Shown: one piece after another, positions 52,427 to 61,074 of the stretch
Numbering within the stretch: the stretch's first letter is position 1
Layout: every line of letters starts with the position of its first letter
NCBI GenBank assembly: GCA_902464015.1
Contig: CABQHM010000001.1
Coordinates: forward strand, 62,001 to 126,000
From: an uncultured Coriobacteriales bacterium
GTDB taxonomy: Bacteria; Actinomycetota; Coriobacteriia; Coriobacteriales; UMGS124
Length of the DNA stretch: 64,000 nucleotides
Direction: 5' to 3'
Position numbers and translations under genes: made by a program
The notes under the pieces: model-generated
Told to the model about the DNA's origin: nothing
Database searches by the model: none
What the model saw: only the letters and a program-made list of their open reading frames with translations

Positions 52427-53809
52427 ATGAGAAAGACCCTCTATCTCGAATGCGCGTCGGGCATCAGCGGCGACATGGTCGTCGCATCCCTGCTCGATTT
52501 GGGGGCCGATGAGCAGCGCCTGCGCAAGACGCTCGCAAGTCTGCCGCTCACGGGGTACGAGGTCGTCGTGAGCGAGGTGGCGAAGAACGGTGTGCGCGCC
52601 CGCGACTTCGACGTGCGACTCCAGGCCGAGCTGGAAAACCACGACCACGACATGGCGTGGCTCTACGGCCATCTTGAAGGTGATGCCACGTGCGCCCATG
52701 CGCACGAGCATGGGCAGGCCGAAAATTCCAGGCACGACCACGATCACTCCCATGCGCATGAGGGTGAGCATTCCCACGAGGGCGCGCACCACCACCATGA
52801 GCATCGCAGTCTGGCCGATGTTCTTGCCATCATCGACGCCGGCACGTTGACCCAACGCGCAAGGTGCACGGCCCAGCGCGTATTCGAGGTCCTGGCCCAG
52901 GCGGAGGCGCAGGCGCACGGCACTACGCCGGAAATGGTCCACTTCCACGAGGTGGGTGCCGTCGACTCCATCGTCGACATAGTATCGGCGGCCGTGTGTC
53001 TCGATGCGCTCGACATCGACGAGGTCGTGGTCCCCTTTCTTTGCGAGGGAAGCGGAACCGTGCGCTGCGCGCATGGCATACTGCCCGTGCCCGTGCCTGC
53101 TGTATGCGCCACGGTGGCTCAGCACGGCATCGCCCTGCATGTACTGCCTGTCCAGGGCGAACTCGTCACGCCCACAGGTGCAGCCATCGTGGCTGCAACG
53201 CGCACACAGGACAAGCTGCCCGCCGCTTTCCGCATCATCGCGACCGGCGTGGGGGCCGGCAAGCGCGACAACAAGGGAACAAGCGGCATCCTACGCGCGC
53301 ACCTCATTGAAACGGATGCACCGCAGCACAGCGACGCGCAAGAAGACACCACGCCTCGCGAAATCTGGAAGCTCGAGTGTGATGTGGACGACTGCACGGG
53401 AGAAGCGCTCGGCTATTGCATGGAAGCGTTGCTCGCAGCGGGTGCAAAAGAGGCCCACTTCGTCCCCGTCTTTACAAAGAAAAACCGCCCCGCGTGGCAG
53501 ATTCAAGTCATCTGCGACGAGGGGCGGCGCGAGTGCTGCGAGAATATTCTCTTCTTGAACACGACCACCATCGGCGTGAGGCGTCAGCGCATGGAGCGCA
53601 CGGTGCTTGTACGCAGGTCCTGCAAGGTGGCGACCCCGCTTGGCACAGTAGAAGCCAAGACGGTGGAGCTTCCCGGCGGGCAGACGCGCACAATGCCCGA
53701 GCACGACAGCCTTGCAGCCCTTGCGCACGCAAGCGGCAAGGGCTACCAGGAAGTTTTGCGCATCGCGCTTGCTAGCATGCTGCCTGAATCACCTTGCGGG
53801 CAAGCATAG
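52427..53809 (+). CDS. larC: nickel insertion protein LarC with His-rich region
   Basis: LarC (460 aa) inserts nickel into the pincer nucleotide using CTP. The N-terminus reads LYLECASGISGDMVVASLLD; later motifs are VHFHEVGAVDSIVDIV, PVQGELVTPTGAAIVAA and CDVDDCTGEALGYCMEALL. Residues 72-126 form a strongly His-rich stretch (about 18 His, for example RHDHDHSHAHEGEHSHEGAH) likely to bind nickel. In Lactobacillus plantarum larC is split by a frameshift; here it is one continuous frame. AAAGGAT precedes ATG. Its last 38 bp overlap the convergent gene at 53772. Confidence 0.93.
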   Translation: MRKTLYLECASGISGDMVVASLLDLGADEQRLRKTLASLPLTGYEVVVSEVAKNGVRARDFDVRLQAELENHDHDMAWLYGHLEGDATCAHAHEHGQAENSRHDHDHSHAHEGEHSHEGAHHHHEHRSLADVLAIIDAGTLTQRARCTAQRVFEVLAQAEAQAHGTTPEMVHFHEVGAVDSIVDIVSAAVCLDALDIDEVVVPFLCEGSGTVRCAHGILPVPVPAVCATVAQHGIALHVLPVQGELVTPTGAAIVAATRTQDKLPAAFRIIATGVGAGKRDNKGTSGILRAHLIETDAPQHSDAQEDTTPREIWKLECDVDDCTGEALGYCMEALLAAGAKEAHFVPVFTKKNRPAWQIQVICDEGRRECCENILFLNTTTIGVRRQRMERTVLVRRSCKVATPLGTVEAKTVELPGGQTRTMPEHDSLAALAHASGKGYQEVLRIALASMLPESPCGQA

Positions 53810-54341
53810 AGGCCTCGCCCTTTCCACTCTGGGCATCAAACGCGAGACGATCGATAATTGCCTGGCGCACGGCAGGGTCGATATCGACCTGGACAAACTC
53901 AACGAGCGCCTGAAGCATCTCAGGGTACTCCTCGTCGCCATGCATGCACTGGATGGCCTCGTCCATGAGCGGCCATGCCTTGCTCGACCACTCCGGGCCG
54001 CACATGCCCAGGCTCACGAAATAGAGGAACGCATTGAGGCGCACGAGGCCCGACTCTTCCTCGAACAGGCAGTCTTCGGCACTCGTAAATGCCTCGGCGA
54101 CGGCCTCGGGCGCATAGGGCGCGATGTGGGCAAGCGCGTCAAGCGACTCCCACCGCGTCTGGGCCTCGGGGCGCCCGACGGCGCTCACGAGAACGTCGGC
54201 ATAGGCGGCAACCTTTTCGGGAACAGAAACGCTGGCCACGGCAAAGGCGTGGGCGGCAATCTGACGCTCCTTACGGCTGCGGCCAGAAAGGGCCTGCTGC
54301 CACAACTGCATTACCTGCTCTTCGGCTGACATGTCGCTCAT
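53772..54341 (-). CDS. HEAT-like helical repeat protein, hypothetical
   Basis: The 189-residue protein is rich in helices with a repeated pattern (SRKERQIAAHAFAVASVSV, RWESLDALAHIAPYAPEAV, YPEMLQALVEFVQVDIDPAV), suggesting a small HEAT/ARM-like solenoid. No catalytic motif or membrane segment is visible and function is unknown. GGGGGC precedes ATG 54341; ATG 54332 is an alternative. It is convergent with larC and overlaps it by 38 bp; the rlmKL terminator lies just upstream, so it needs its own promoter. Confidence 0.7.
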   Translation of the reverse strand: MSDMSAEEQVMQLWQQALSGRSRKERQIAAHAFAVASVSVPEKVAAYADVLVSAVGRPEAQTRWESLDALAHIAPYAPEAVAEAFTSAEDCLFEEESGLVRLNAFLYFVSLGMCGPEWSSKAWPLMDEAIQCMHGDEEYPEMLQALVEFVQVDIDPAVRQAIIDRLAFDAQSGKGEASMLARKVIQAAC

Positions 54342-54399
54342 AGCTGCCCCCTGATTGACTTGGTTGATGTAGACCTCCCATTTTAGTCAAAAGGGCAGG

Positions 54400-54459
54400 A
54401 AAAAGGCACCTCGCCGCTGGCCCTTGTCTCAAAAACCAAACAAACGGCCAGCGGCGAGG
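54400..54459 (-). terminator. long-stem terminator after rlmKL
   Basis: Perfect 14-bp arms (54409-54422 with 54446-54459) enclose a 23-nt AT-rich loop, followed on the minus strand by TGCCTTTTTCC. The upstream arm begins 8 bp after the rlmKL stop. Confidence 0.85.
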
Positions 54460-54467
54460 ATGCAAAC

Positions 54468-56831
54468 TTAGCGAACGCGACGAGCCAGATAGCAGTGATG
54501 GATGCGAGCGTTGCGCTCGAAGTCGCGCGGAATGGTGGAGGCGGTCACATCCTCGAGCTCGATGCCGGCCTTGTCGAGCTTCTCAAGGTCGGGCTCAAAA
54601 CCGCGCAGGTTGCACGAGAAGATGATCGAGCCGGTGCGCGTGAGAAGGCGCGATGCGCCGATGATGAGCTCGGAGTGGTCGACCTGCACGTCAAAGCCGC
54701 GCTTGTGCATGCGCGCGGAGTTGGAGAACGTCGGCGGGTCGATGTAGATGAGGTCCCAGCGGTTGCCGGTGCGGCGCTGCTGCGAGATCCACGGCATGAC
54801 GTCGGCCTGCACGTACTCGTGCATGGGGCCGGAGAAGCCGTTCTGCTCCATGTTGCGCTGCGCCCACGCCAGATAGGTCTTGCTCATGTCCACCGTGGTG
54901 GTCTGATATGCGTCACCCGCAGCCGCATAACAGCTGGCAGCGCCGGTGTAGGCAAACAGGTTGAGGAACCGCACGCGGCTCGAGCGCTCGGCGATCATCG
55001 AGCGCACGATGCGGTGGTCGAGGAAGAGACCGGTGTCGAGGTAGTCGGAGAAGTTGACCTCAAAGAGCAGGCCGCCCTCCTCGACAAGGGCCGTGCGGCC
55101 CTGACGGACGCGCTCGGAGTACTGCGAGCCGCCCTTGGAGTGGCGGCGCACCTTGAGGAAGACGTTCTCGGGATCGACGCCGAGCACGCGCGGCGTGATG
55201 GCGAGCGCGTCGGCCAAACGGCGCTGGGCCAGGTTCTGGTCGATGCCGCGAGGAGCGGCGTACTCGCTCATGACAACCCAACGACCAGGCGTGATGTCGC
55301 TTCCCTGGTAGAGGTCGATGCTCACCGCGTAATCGGGCAGATCGGCGTCATAGATGCGGTAGCAGCTGATGTTCTCCCTGCGGGCCCACTTGCCTGCAGC
55401 CTTGGCGGCCTTGTGCAGGCGCGCCGCAAACTGGTCGGAAGCAGGCACGAGCACGTCGATCTGGCCGGCGTCACCGGGAAGGTCGATGGTATGGAAGAGC
55501 TGCGGGGCAGGTGCGGCCTGGGCGGCACGGGAACCCTCGAGGGCCTCGCCCTCAGACTGGGAAGCGTCCTCGTCCTTGGCGCCGGCCGCGGCCTTCTGCA
55601 CCATGGCGCGGGCAGCCTGGGCGGCGCTGGGGAAGACGAGGATGGAGGCGTCGTCCTTGCCGTTGATGACGTTGCACACAACCTCGGGCTCGATGGAGAG
55701 CGTGCGCTGGAGGATGTCGGTGGTGACGAGGGCCGCAAGGGGCGCCTCGGCCAGCTGCTCGCCACGGGTGAGGGCCGCCATGGCCGCCAGGCGGGCAGGC
55801 AGGTCGCCCATGAGGCCCACGATGCCCTCGTCGGGCAGGGCACACACCACGACGGGGTCGCTCAGGCGCTCCTCCCCCAGGTCGAGCACGGCGGGGCCAC
55901 AGGCCTGGACGTCGAGCAGGCCGTCGACACCGGCGCGCTTGGCCATGTCGGCGAGCTCCACGCGTGCCGCGGGGTCGGTGCAGGCAACGCTCACGCGCAC
56001 GCCGCATGCGCGCCCCGCCTCAAAGCGGGCCTGGGCGTCGCGCAGGATCTCGTCCCATGCCTGGGCGTCATGGCCGAGCCAGCCGGTGAAGCCCCAGTAG
56101 CGCTTTACGAGGCGCGGAGCGCGGTCGGCGGCGATGCATGCGGCCTCGACGTCGAGCGCGGGCGAGGTGCCGAGCGGGTCGACGAGATGGGCGCGGTTGT
56201 TGCGACGGCAGACCTTGGTCCAATCTGCCAGGCTGAGCAGCAGGTCGGCCATGTCCTCGCGCACGAAACCCGCACGGCCAGAGGCGACGCGGCCGCGGGA
56301 AGGCACGCGATACCCATGGTCGATGAGCGAGCCGCCGCCCAGGTCGAGCGAGAAGAGCGTCTTGTTGGCACGCACGGTGGCCACAATGCGCACATCGGGA
56401 CGGTCGACGTCAACGAAGGGGCGGCTGCCGCGCAGCTCGCGCAGACGGTCGCAGATGGCATCCTTCACGCGCAGGGTCGCAAAGCGCATGTCGCGCACGC
56501 CGTCGTTGCCGCCGCGCGCCTCAACGGCGATGGTGGCGTTCTCGCCGACGTGGCGCTCCCACGGGAACGCCTTTGCGGCCTCGTACAGCTCGTCGATGCT
56601 TGCCACGGGGTAGCGCCCCAAGACGAGCGTGACACGGCTTGCCAAGCGCGCCCACAGGCATACCCGATACGCGCAGGCAAGATCGCCGTAAAACGAGACG
56701 CTGCCGCGCAGGGGCCTGATGCGACGCGCACCCAGCCCATGGAGCTCCTGGGCGAGCGGCTCCTCGAAGCCTGCGGGACACAGTGCCGCGAACTCAAGCT
56801 CGGCGGCGGTATTGTCGATGTCGGTGCCCAT
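54468..56831 (-). CDS. rlmKL: RlmKL-type 23S rRNA methyltransferase with degenerate RlmL half
   Basis: The 787-residue fusion has an N-terminal THUMP-type region and an RlmL-like domain, then an RlmK-like domain. The RlmK half is intact: LFLDHRIVRSMIAERSS, LNLFAYTGAASCYAAAGDA (SAM site) and the catalytic region YIDPPTFSNSARM. It would make m7G2069 of 23S rRNA. In the RlmL half the SAM motif DPMCGSGT is replaced by VDPLGTSPALDVEAA and the catalytic NPPYG by ALPDEG, although flanking sequence (AADRAPRLVKRYWGFTGWLG) aligns well; m2G2445 activity is probably lost. ATG 56831 follows a weak GGAAGG. Confidence 0.88.
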   Translation of the reverse strand: MGTDIDNTAAELEFAALCPAGFEEPLAQELHGLGARRIRPLRGSVSFYGDLACAYRVCLWARLASRVTLVLGRYPVASIDELYEAAKAFPWERHVGENATIAVEARGGNDGVRDMRFATLRVKDAICDRLRELRGSRPFVDVDRPDVRIVATVRANKTLFSLDLGGGSLIDHGYRVPSRGRVASGRAGFVREDMADLLLSLADWTKVCRRNNRAHLVDPLGTSPALDVEAACIAADRAPRLVKRYWGFTGWLGHDAQAWDEILRDAQARFEAGRACGVRVSVACTDPAARVELADMAKRAGVDGLLDVQACGPAVLDLGEERLSDPVVVCALPDEGIVGLMGDLPARLAAMAALTRGEQLAEAPLAALVTTDILQRTLSIEPEVVCNVINGKDDASILVFPSAAQAARAMVQKAAAGAKDEDASQSEGEALEGSRAAQAAPAPQLFHTIDLPGDAGQIDVLVPASDQFAARLHKAAKAAGKWARRENISCYRIYDADLPDYAVSIDLYQGSDITPGRWVVMSEYAAPRGIDQNLAQRRLADALAITPRVLGVDPENVFLKVRRHSKGGSQYSERVRQGRTALVEEGGLLFEVNFSDYLDTGLFLDHRIVRSMIAERSSRVRFLNLFAYTGAASCYAAAGDAYQTTTVDMSKTYLAWAQRNMEQNGFSGPMHEYVQADVMPWISQQRRTGNRWDLIYIDPPTFSNSARMHKRGFDVQVDHSELIIGASRLLTRTGSIIFSCNLRGFEPDLEKLDKAGIELEDVTASTIPRDFERNARIHHCYLARRVR

Positions 56832-56848
56832 AAGCGTAGGGTCCTTCC

Positions 56849-57961
56849 TTACTCTCGAGACCCGGACGGGTCGTAGAAACTCTCCAGGCCATAGGCCTGG
56901 GCAAAATCAAAGTCTTCAAAATCCTCGTCGTCATCATCGGCGTCATGGACCTGGTTGCAAGCGTTGTCATGATCGTGGTTATGGCCGCAACCGCATGCAT
57001 CGCCACCCGCGTGTCCATGCTCCTCGTCCTCGTCAAAATCAGAGGTACCCAGGGCCGACCAGTCCAGGCCATGGCTGGCACAGGTCTGCTCGTCCTCATA
57101 CATGAGGGCAACAGCCTGCGTGCCGAGTTTGCCTGCACCGATCGCGGAAAGCACGCCATAGAGGTCGCGAGCCGTGTCAACACCAGGAAGCGTGAGTTCC
57201 ATGGACTCGGCTGCCTGCTCGATAAGGTCGATGTCCTTCACGTAGTGGTCGACGGTGAAGCCGGGCGCATAGTCACCCGCGAGCACCTTGGGCCCAAAGG
57301 TCGAAAGCGCCTTGGAATCGGCCATGCCACCAGCGAGGGCGTCGAGGGTCTGAGCGAGGTCAAGGCCGGCCTGCTTAGCAAAGGCGAGACCCTCGGCAAA
57401 GCCTACCATTGCGCCGGCGAGCGCCGTCTGGTTGGCGAGCTTGGCAAGCTGACCCTTGCCAGCCGCACCAAAACACACGATTTTCGAGCCCATGCAGGCA
57501 AGCACGTCGCGCACGCCGGCGAGCGTCTCGGCGTCGGTGCCACAGAAGATGGTGAGCGTGCCTGCCGCCGCACCCTGGGGGCCGCCCGTGACAGGGGCGT
57601 CGAAGGCATGCTTGCCGGAGAGCTCGGCGACCTCGGAGATGTCGCGTGCGAGCTGCGGGGAGGACGTGGTCATGTCGATGAGGTAGGCGCCGGGCGCACT
57701 GACCTCGAGAATGCCGTCGTGACTCAGGTAGAGGTCCTCAACATCGGAGGGAGTGCCCACCATGGTGATGACGACGTCGGCATCGCGCACGGCAGAGGCG
57801 ACGTCGGGGGCAAGCTGGGCCCCGCGGGCAACGAGGGGGGTGCACTTTTCGGGAGTGCGATTGAATACGCGCAGCTCATGGCCAGCGTCGATGAGGTGGC
57901 CCGCCATAGCGGCCCCCATCGTGCCGCAGCCGATGAAAGCTATCGTGCGCTTTGAGGTCAT
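56849..57961 (-). CDS. 3-hydroxyisobutyrate dehydrogenase-family oxidoreductase with metal-binding-like tail
   Basis: Residues 1-290 form a beta-hydroxyacid dehydrogenase: Rossmann motif IAFIGCGTMGAAMAGHLIDAG, DAPVTGGPQGAAAGTLTIFC (substrate loop), the catalytic Lys region GKGQLAKLANQTALAG and DIDLIEQAAESM. Likely substrates are tartronate semialdehyde, 3-hydroxyisobutyrate or similar; it cannot be specified. Residues 310-370 form an unusual tail with six His, three Cys and many Asp/Glu (CGCGHNHDHDNACNQVHD). GAAAGGA precedes ATG 57961. It lies between degV and rlmKL (17-bp gap to rlmKL). Confidence 0.85.
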   Translation of the reverse strand: MTSKRTIAFIGCGTMGAAMAGHLIDAGHELRVFNRTPEKCTPLVARGAQLAPDVASAVRDADVVITMVGTPSDVEDLYLSHDGILEVSAPGAYLIDMTTSSPQLARDISEVAELSGKHAFDAPVTGGPQGAAAGTLTIFCGTDAETLAGVRDVLACMGSKIVCFGAAGKGQLAKLANQTALAGAMVGFAEGLAFAKQAGLDLAQTLDALAGGMADSKALSTFGPKVLAGDYAPGFTVDHYVKDIDLIEQAAESMELTLPGVDTARDLYGVLSAIGAGKLGTQAVALMYEDEQTCASHGLDWSALGTSDFDEDEEHGHAGGDACGCGHNHDHDNACNQVHDADDDDEDFEDFDFAQAYGLESFYDPSGSRE

Positions 57962-58015
57962 GGATGTCCTTTCACAGTCGAGGCGCCCGCAGGCGCCCCG
58001 TCGAAACAACGTGTG

Positions 58016-58954
58016 TTATCGCTTGGATGCCCGCGCGTCCTGCGCACGGTCGGTGCCCCAGAAGGCCAAGGCCACCATTCCGGGACCGACATGGCCGCCG
58101 ATAGTGGGGTCGAGCGTGAAGCGCTGTATGGAGGGGCAGGCATCGCCCAGCTCGGCGCGTACCATCTCCTCGACCGCTTCGGCCGCCTCGGTATCGTCGG
58201 CGTCGACGATACCGATCATGTGCTCGGCATCACCGCGATAGAACTCCTTGAACTTCTTCACGAGACCCTTGAGCGCCTTCTTGCGACCGCGCGACACGCC
58301 CGTCAGTGTGAGCGAGCCGTCGAGGCCATACGTAAGGTCGGCCTTCATGTCGAGCACAGCGGAGACGGACGCAGCCGCCTTGGGCACGCGGCCGCCGGCA
58401 ACGAGCCAATCGAGCGACTCGAGGGTGAAGTAGCCGTGGATGCGATGCTTGTTGGCCTCAACCCACTCGACGATCTCGCACATCGTCTTGCCCTCGTCGC
58501 GCAGCTTGCATGCCGCTTGGCACAGAAGGGTCGCCGTGAGGGAAGGAGCGCAGGAGTCAATGACCGCAAGGTCGAAATCCGGGTGCTCGTCCTTCAAAAG
58601 GTACGCGGCCTGGCGAGCGTCGTTCACCGAGCTCGAAAGGCCACCGGTAAGCGAAAGGTACATCGTGGGCACGCCGTCTTCGGCGCAGGCGCGGAAGATT
58701 TCCACGAACTCGCCCGTGGGCACGGCGCTCGTCAAGACGCGCTCGCCGGCGCGCATCCTATCGTAGAACTCCTTGACCCCTATCGACTTGTACTGGTCAT
58801 CCCAATGCTGGCCGTCGGCCATGACAAAGGGGAACTCCACCACATCGACGCCCATGCGCTCGGCAAGCTCATCGGTGACAGCGGAGGTGGAGTCGAGGAT
58901 GATGCGACAGGCGGGATGGGTCGAGAACGTCTTGAAGTGCGACACAGCTGCCAT
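58016..58954 (-). CDS. DegV family fatty-acid-binding protein
   Basis: DegV proteins (FakB) bind fatty acids for phosphorylation by FakA. This 312-residue member has the N-terminal IILDSTSAVTDELAERMGV, the TSAVPTGEFVEIFR motif, TMYLSLTGGLSSSVNDARQA and the C-terminal TIGGHVGPGMVALAFWG. AAAGG lies before ATG 58954; an upstream ATG (58975) has no site. The next gene starts 54 bp downstream. No fakA is nearby, so its exact role is inferred from the family. Confidence 0.9.
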   Translation of the reverse strand: MAAVSHFKTFSTHPACRIILDSTSAVTDELAERMGVDVVEFPFVMADGQHWDDQYKSIGVKEFYDRMRAGERVLTSAVPTGEFVEIFRACAEDGVPTMYLSLTGGLSSSVNDARQAAYLLKDEHPDFDLAVIDSCAPSLTATLLCQAACKLRDEGKTMCEIVEWVEANKHRIHGYFTLESLDWLVAGGRVPKAAASVSAVLDMKADLTYGLDGSLTLTGVSRGRKKALKGLVKKFKEFYRGDAEHMIGIVDADDTEAAEAVEEMVRAELGDACPSIQRFTLDPTIGGHVGPGMVALAFWGTDRAQDARASKR

Positions 58955-58975
58955 AGGGCACCTTTCATGAAACAA

Positions 58976-59004
58976 GGCGGGGCGACCACGCAGGCCGCCC
59001 CGCC
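58976..59004 (-). terminator. intrinsic terminator after hpf
   Basis: A perfect 9-bp GC stem (58976-58984 with 58996-59004) with an 11-nt loop, followed by TTGTTTC on the minus strand, 22 bp beyond hpf. Confidence 0.75.
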
Positions 59005-59026
59005 CGAAACTCGATTGACTTGCCTG

Positions 59027-59620
59027 TTACTGAGCCATCGCGGGCGCGGGGGCAATCGGCTTCAGGATACCGAAGCCGCCGTCCTTGCGACGGTAGATGA
59101 CGTTGACGTCGCCCGTGTCCTTGTTGGTGAACACGAAGAAGTCGTGGCCGAGCAGATCGGTCTGGAGCAGGGCCTGGTCGACGGAGAGCTCGGTGAACTC
59201 GATGAGCTTCTCGCGCAGAATCTCCTCGGAGTCCTCCTCAACCGCGGGCTCAGCAGGCTGCTCGATGAGGTCGGCAAGGTCAACCTCGCTGGCGGGCGCA
59301 GGAGCGGCGCCGCGCTGACGACGGTCGACGACGCGCGTCTTGTACTTGCGCAGCTGGCGGGAAACGCGGTCGGCTGCAAGGTCGATGGCGGCGTACATGT
59401 CCACAGCGGCCTCGCTGACACGCACGACGGCGCCCTTCACACGCACGGTGACCTCAACGACCTGGGGAACCGGGTTGGACGGGTTGTGCTCGACGCGCAG
59501 CACGGTCTCGGCTTCCATAGGCATATCAAGCACGTTGGTGGCAGCCTGGAGCTTTTCCTCGACGTAAGAACGCATGGCAGCGGTGACTTCGATGCCACGA
59601 CCGGTGACGGTGATGTTCAT
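59027..59620 (-). CDS. hpf: ribosome hibernation promoting factor, long form
   Basis: The 197-residue protein has the N-terminal HPF/YfiA domain (MNITVTGRGIEVTAAMRSYV, VTVRVKGAVVRVSE, YAAIDLAADRVSRQLRKYK), an acidic Ala/Pro/Glu linker and the C-terminal dimerisation domain (FTELSVDQALLQTDLLGHDF...NVIYRRKDGGFGIL). Long-form HPF joins two 70S ribosomes into inactive 100S dimers in stationary phase. AGGAGCGAG precedes ATG 59620. It follows the solute-binding gene on the same strand by 122 bp. Confidence 0.95.
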   Translation of the reverse strand: MNITVTGRGIEVTAAMRSYVEEKLQAATNVLDMPMEAETVLRVEHNPSNPVPQVVEVTVRVKGAVVRVSEAAVDMYAAIDLAADRVSRQLRKYKTRVVDRRQRGAAPAPASEVDLADLIEQPAEPAVEEDSEEILREKLIEFTELSVDQALLQTDLLGHDFFVFTNKDTGDVNVIYRRKDGGFGILKPIAPAPAMAQ

Positions 59621-59742
59621 ACTCGCTCCTATCTCTCGACTTACTGGATGGCCAAAGCATACCCCATCTTTGACAGAATATGTTCGTGACTGCGGCAAAT
59701 GGTGGCAGATAGAAAGCGGCCGTTTTGTCACCAGGGGCGCGA

Positions 59743-60693
59743 TTACTCCTCGCCCTCGCCCTCCTGGGACTCCTCGGCCGCAGCCGCATCGGCAGCCGCC
59801 TGCGCGGCCTGGGCGTCGGCGTACTGCTGGGCAACGCCGTTGATGACGAGCTGGTTGGACGAGGAGATGGTGGCGAGGTCGCCGACCCAACGCTTGCGGA
59901 TGGCGCTGAGCTCACCGGAAGAGGTAAGCGCGTCGAACGCCGAGGTAACCGCGGAGGGCAGGCTCGTGTTGGTGGCGGCGATGGCCACACCGCGCGCATC
60001 GGCCAGGTAGAAGGCAGCGGCCAGGCTGATGTCGGAATAGCCCATGGCCAAATAGCCGCCCATGAACGAGTCGCACGCCACATAGGCCACACCGCCCGAC
60101 TCAAGCGCCGCAAAGGCGTCGTTGAGCGTGGAGAAGCCGCTGAGCTGGGCGCCGGGGGCCGCCTGCTGGGTGGCGCGGGCGCTCGCGGAGTCGTTCTGCA
60201 CGCCGACCGTGGCACCCTCGAGGTCGGTGTCAGAAAGCGTCCCGGAGAAGTTGCGGGCAAAGACGGCAGGTGCCGACTCGGCATAGTTGCCCACGAGGAC
60301 CTCGCTGCCGGGCAGCGTGGAGGTGCTCACTCCCATGGCAATGTCGCACGTGCCGCCCGCGGCGCCGTTGTAGGTGGCGCCGACGTTGACGAACTTGACC
60401 TCGCAGCCCAGCTGCGTGCCCAGGGCAAGGGCCACGTCGACGTCGATGCCCTGTAGGCGGGTGCCGTCGGAAGTGGGCCAGCAATAAGGGGCGTTGGAGG
60501 TGTTGACGCCCACCGTGAGGACGCCCTGCTCAAGCGTTGCGCCCGCCGGCAGACTCGAGACCTGCTTGACGTTGCCCAGAGCCTCCTGGGTGGATGGGTA
60601 GTTTGCGCAACCCGTGCACAGGGCCGCCAGGCCCATCGCCGCAGCCGCACCCAACCCCGCCACAAAACGGCGGCGCGTCATCGTCTGGTACAT
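59743..60693 (-). CDS. polar amino-acid-type ABC solute-binding lipoprotein
   Basis: The 316-residue protein begins with a Tat-type lipoprotein signal (MTRRRFVAGLGAAAAMGLA, lipobox ALCTGC). The mature part matches the SBP_bac_3 family: GVLTVGVNTSNAPYCWPTSD, LQGIDVDVALALGTQLGCEV, GTCDIAMGVSTS, and GATVGVQNDSAS. It ends in an Ala/Glu-rich tail. A small amino acid or similar solute is likely. ATG 60693 has AGGAG nine bases upstream; nearby in-frame ATGs at 60714 and 60681 are less good. Permease and ATPase genes are not adjacent. Confidence 0.88.
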   Translation of the reverse strand: MYQTMTRRRFVAGLGAAAAMGLAALCTGCANYPSTQEALGNVKQVSSLPAGATLEQGVLTVGVNTSNAPYCWPTSDGTRLQGIDVDVALALGTQLGCEVKFVNVGATYNGAAGGTCDIAMGVSTSTLPGSEVLVGNYAESAPAVFARNFSGTLSDTDLEGATVGVQNDSASARATQQAAPGAQLSGFSTLNDAFAALESGGVAYVACDSFMGGYLAMGYSDISLAAAFYLADARGVAIAATNTSLPSAVTSAFDALTSSGELSAIRKRWVGDLATISSSNQLVINGVAQQYADAQAAQAAADAAAAEESQEGEGEE

Positions 60694-61074
60694 CTTCGCA
60701 GGCTCCTGCCTCATCAGGGGGCGCACCAGGCGCGCCCCAACTTGCTTGTCAAGCGTTCCCCTCGCCTGACCTGGTATTTGACCCCACACTCGCGTGCTGG
60801 GACTTTCGCTACGGACGCCACGGCGCCCTCACTGGAGGCCCTCTCGCCCGCGGGGCTGTTTGCCCTCAAAGTATACGGGCGGCACGACTTACTTCTAGGA
60901 CGCGCCATGCTCACCCCCGCGCGCACGCGGGTGGCTTACGTGGATCCTTTTGGCCGCGTTTGCCTTGGACTAAGGTTCGCCCCCGCAGGGGCTCCCCCGC
61001 AACCACAGACACGAGGAGAACCTGCTTAGCATACCAAAGCCCGATGTGTCCTGCGCGCGTCGTATACTTACGGC
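60694..61074. other. divergent intergenic region, 380 bp
   Basis: This separates the solute-binding gene (minus) from dinB (plus). It holds the dinB -10 box at its right end and several GC-rich self-complementary stretches. A 40-codon ORF (60907-61029, plus) is possible, but it lacks a ribosome-binding site and recognisable homology. No RNA family or LexA-type site was recognised. Confidence 0.5.
61063..61068 (+). promoter_or_regulatory. dinB: -10 element suggesting leaderless dinB transcript
   Basis: TATACT lies 6 bp upstream of the dinB ATG, placing the expected transcription start at or next to the A of the start codon. No Shine-Dalgarno sequence precedes the ATG and no clear -35 is seen. 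Confidence 0.5.

Noticed and set aside
54495..56876. 793-codon plus-strand frame opposite rlmKL
   Set aside because: Shadow of RlmKL; composition is biased and no family is recognisable.
60907..61029. 40-codon plus-strand ORF just before dinB
   Set aside because: No ribosome-binding site or homology; high GC content makes such ORFs common. Mentioned only as part of the intergenic region.
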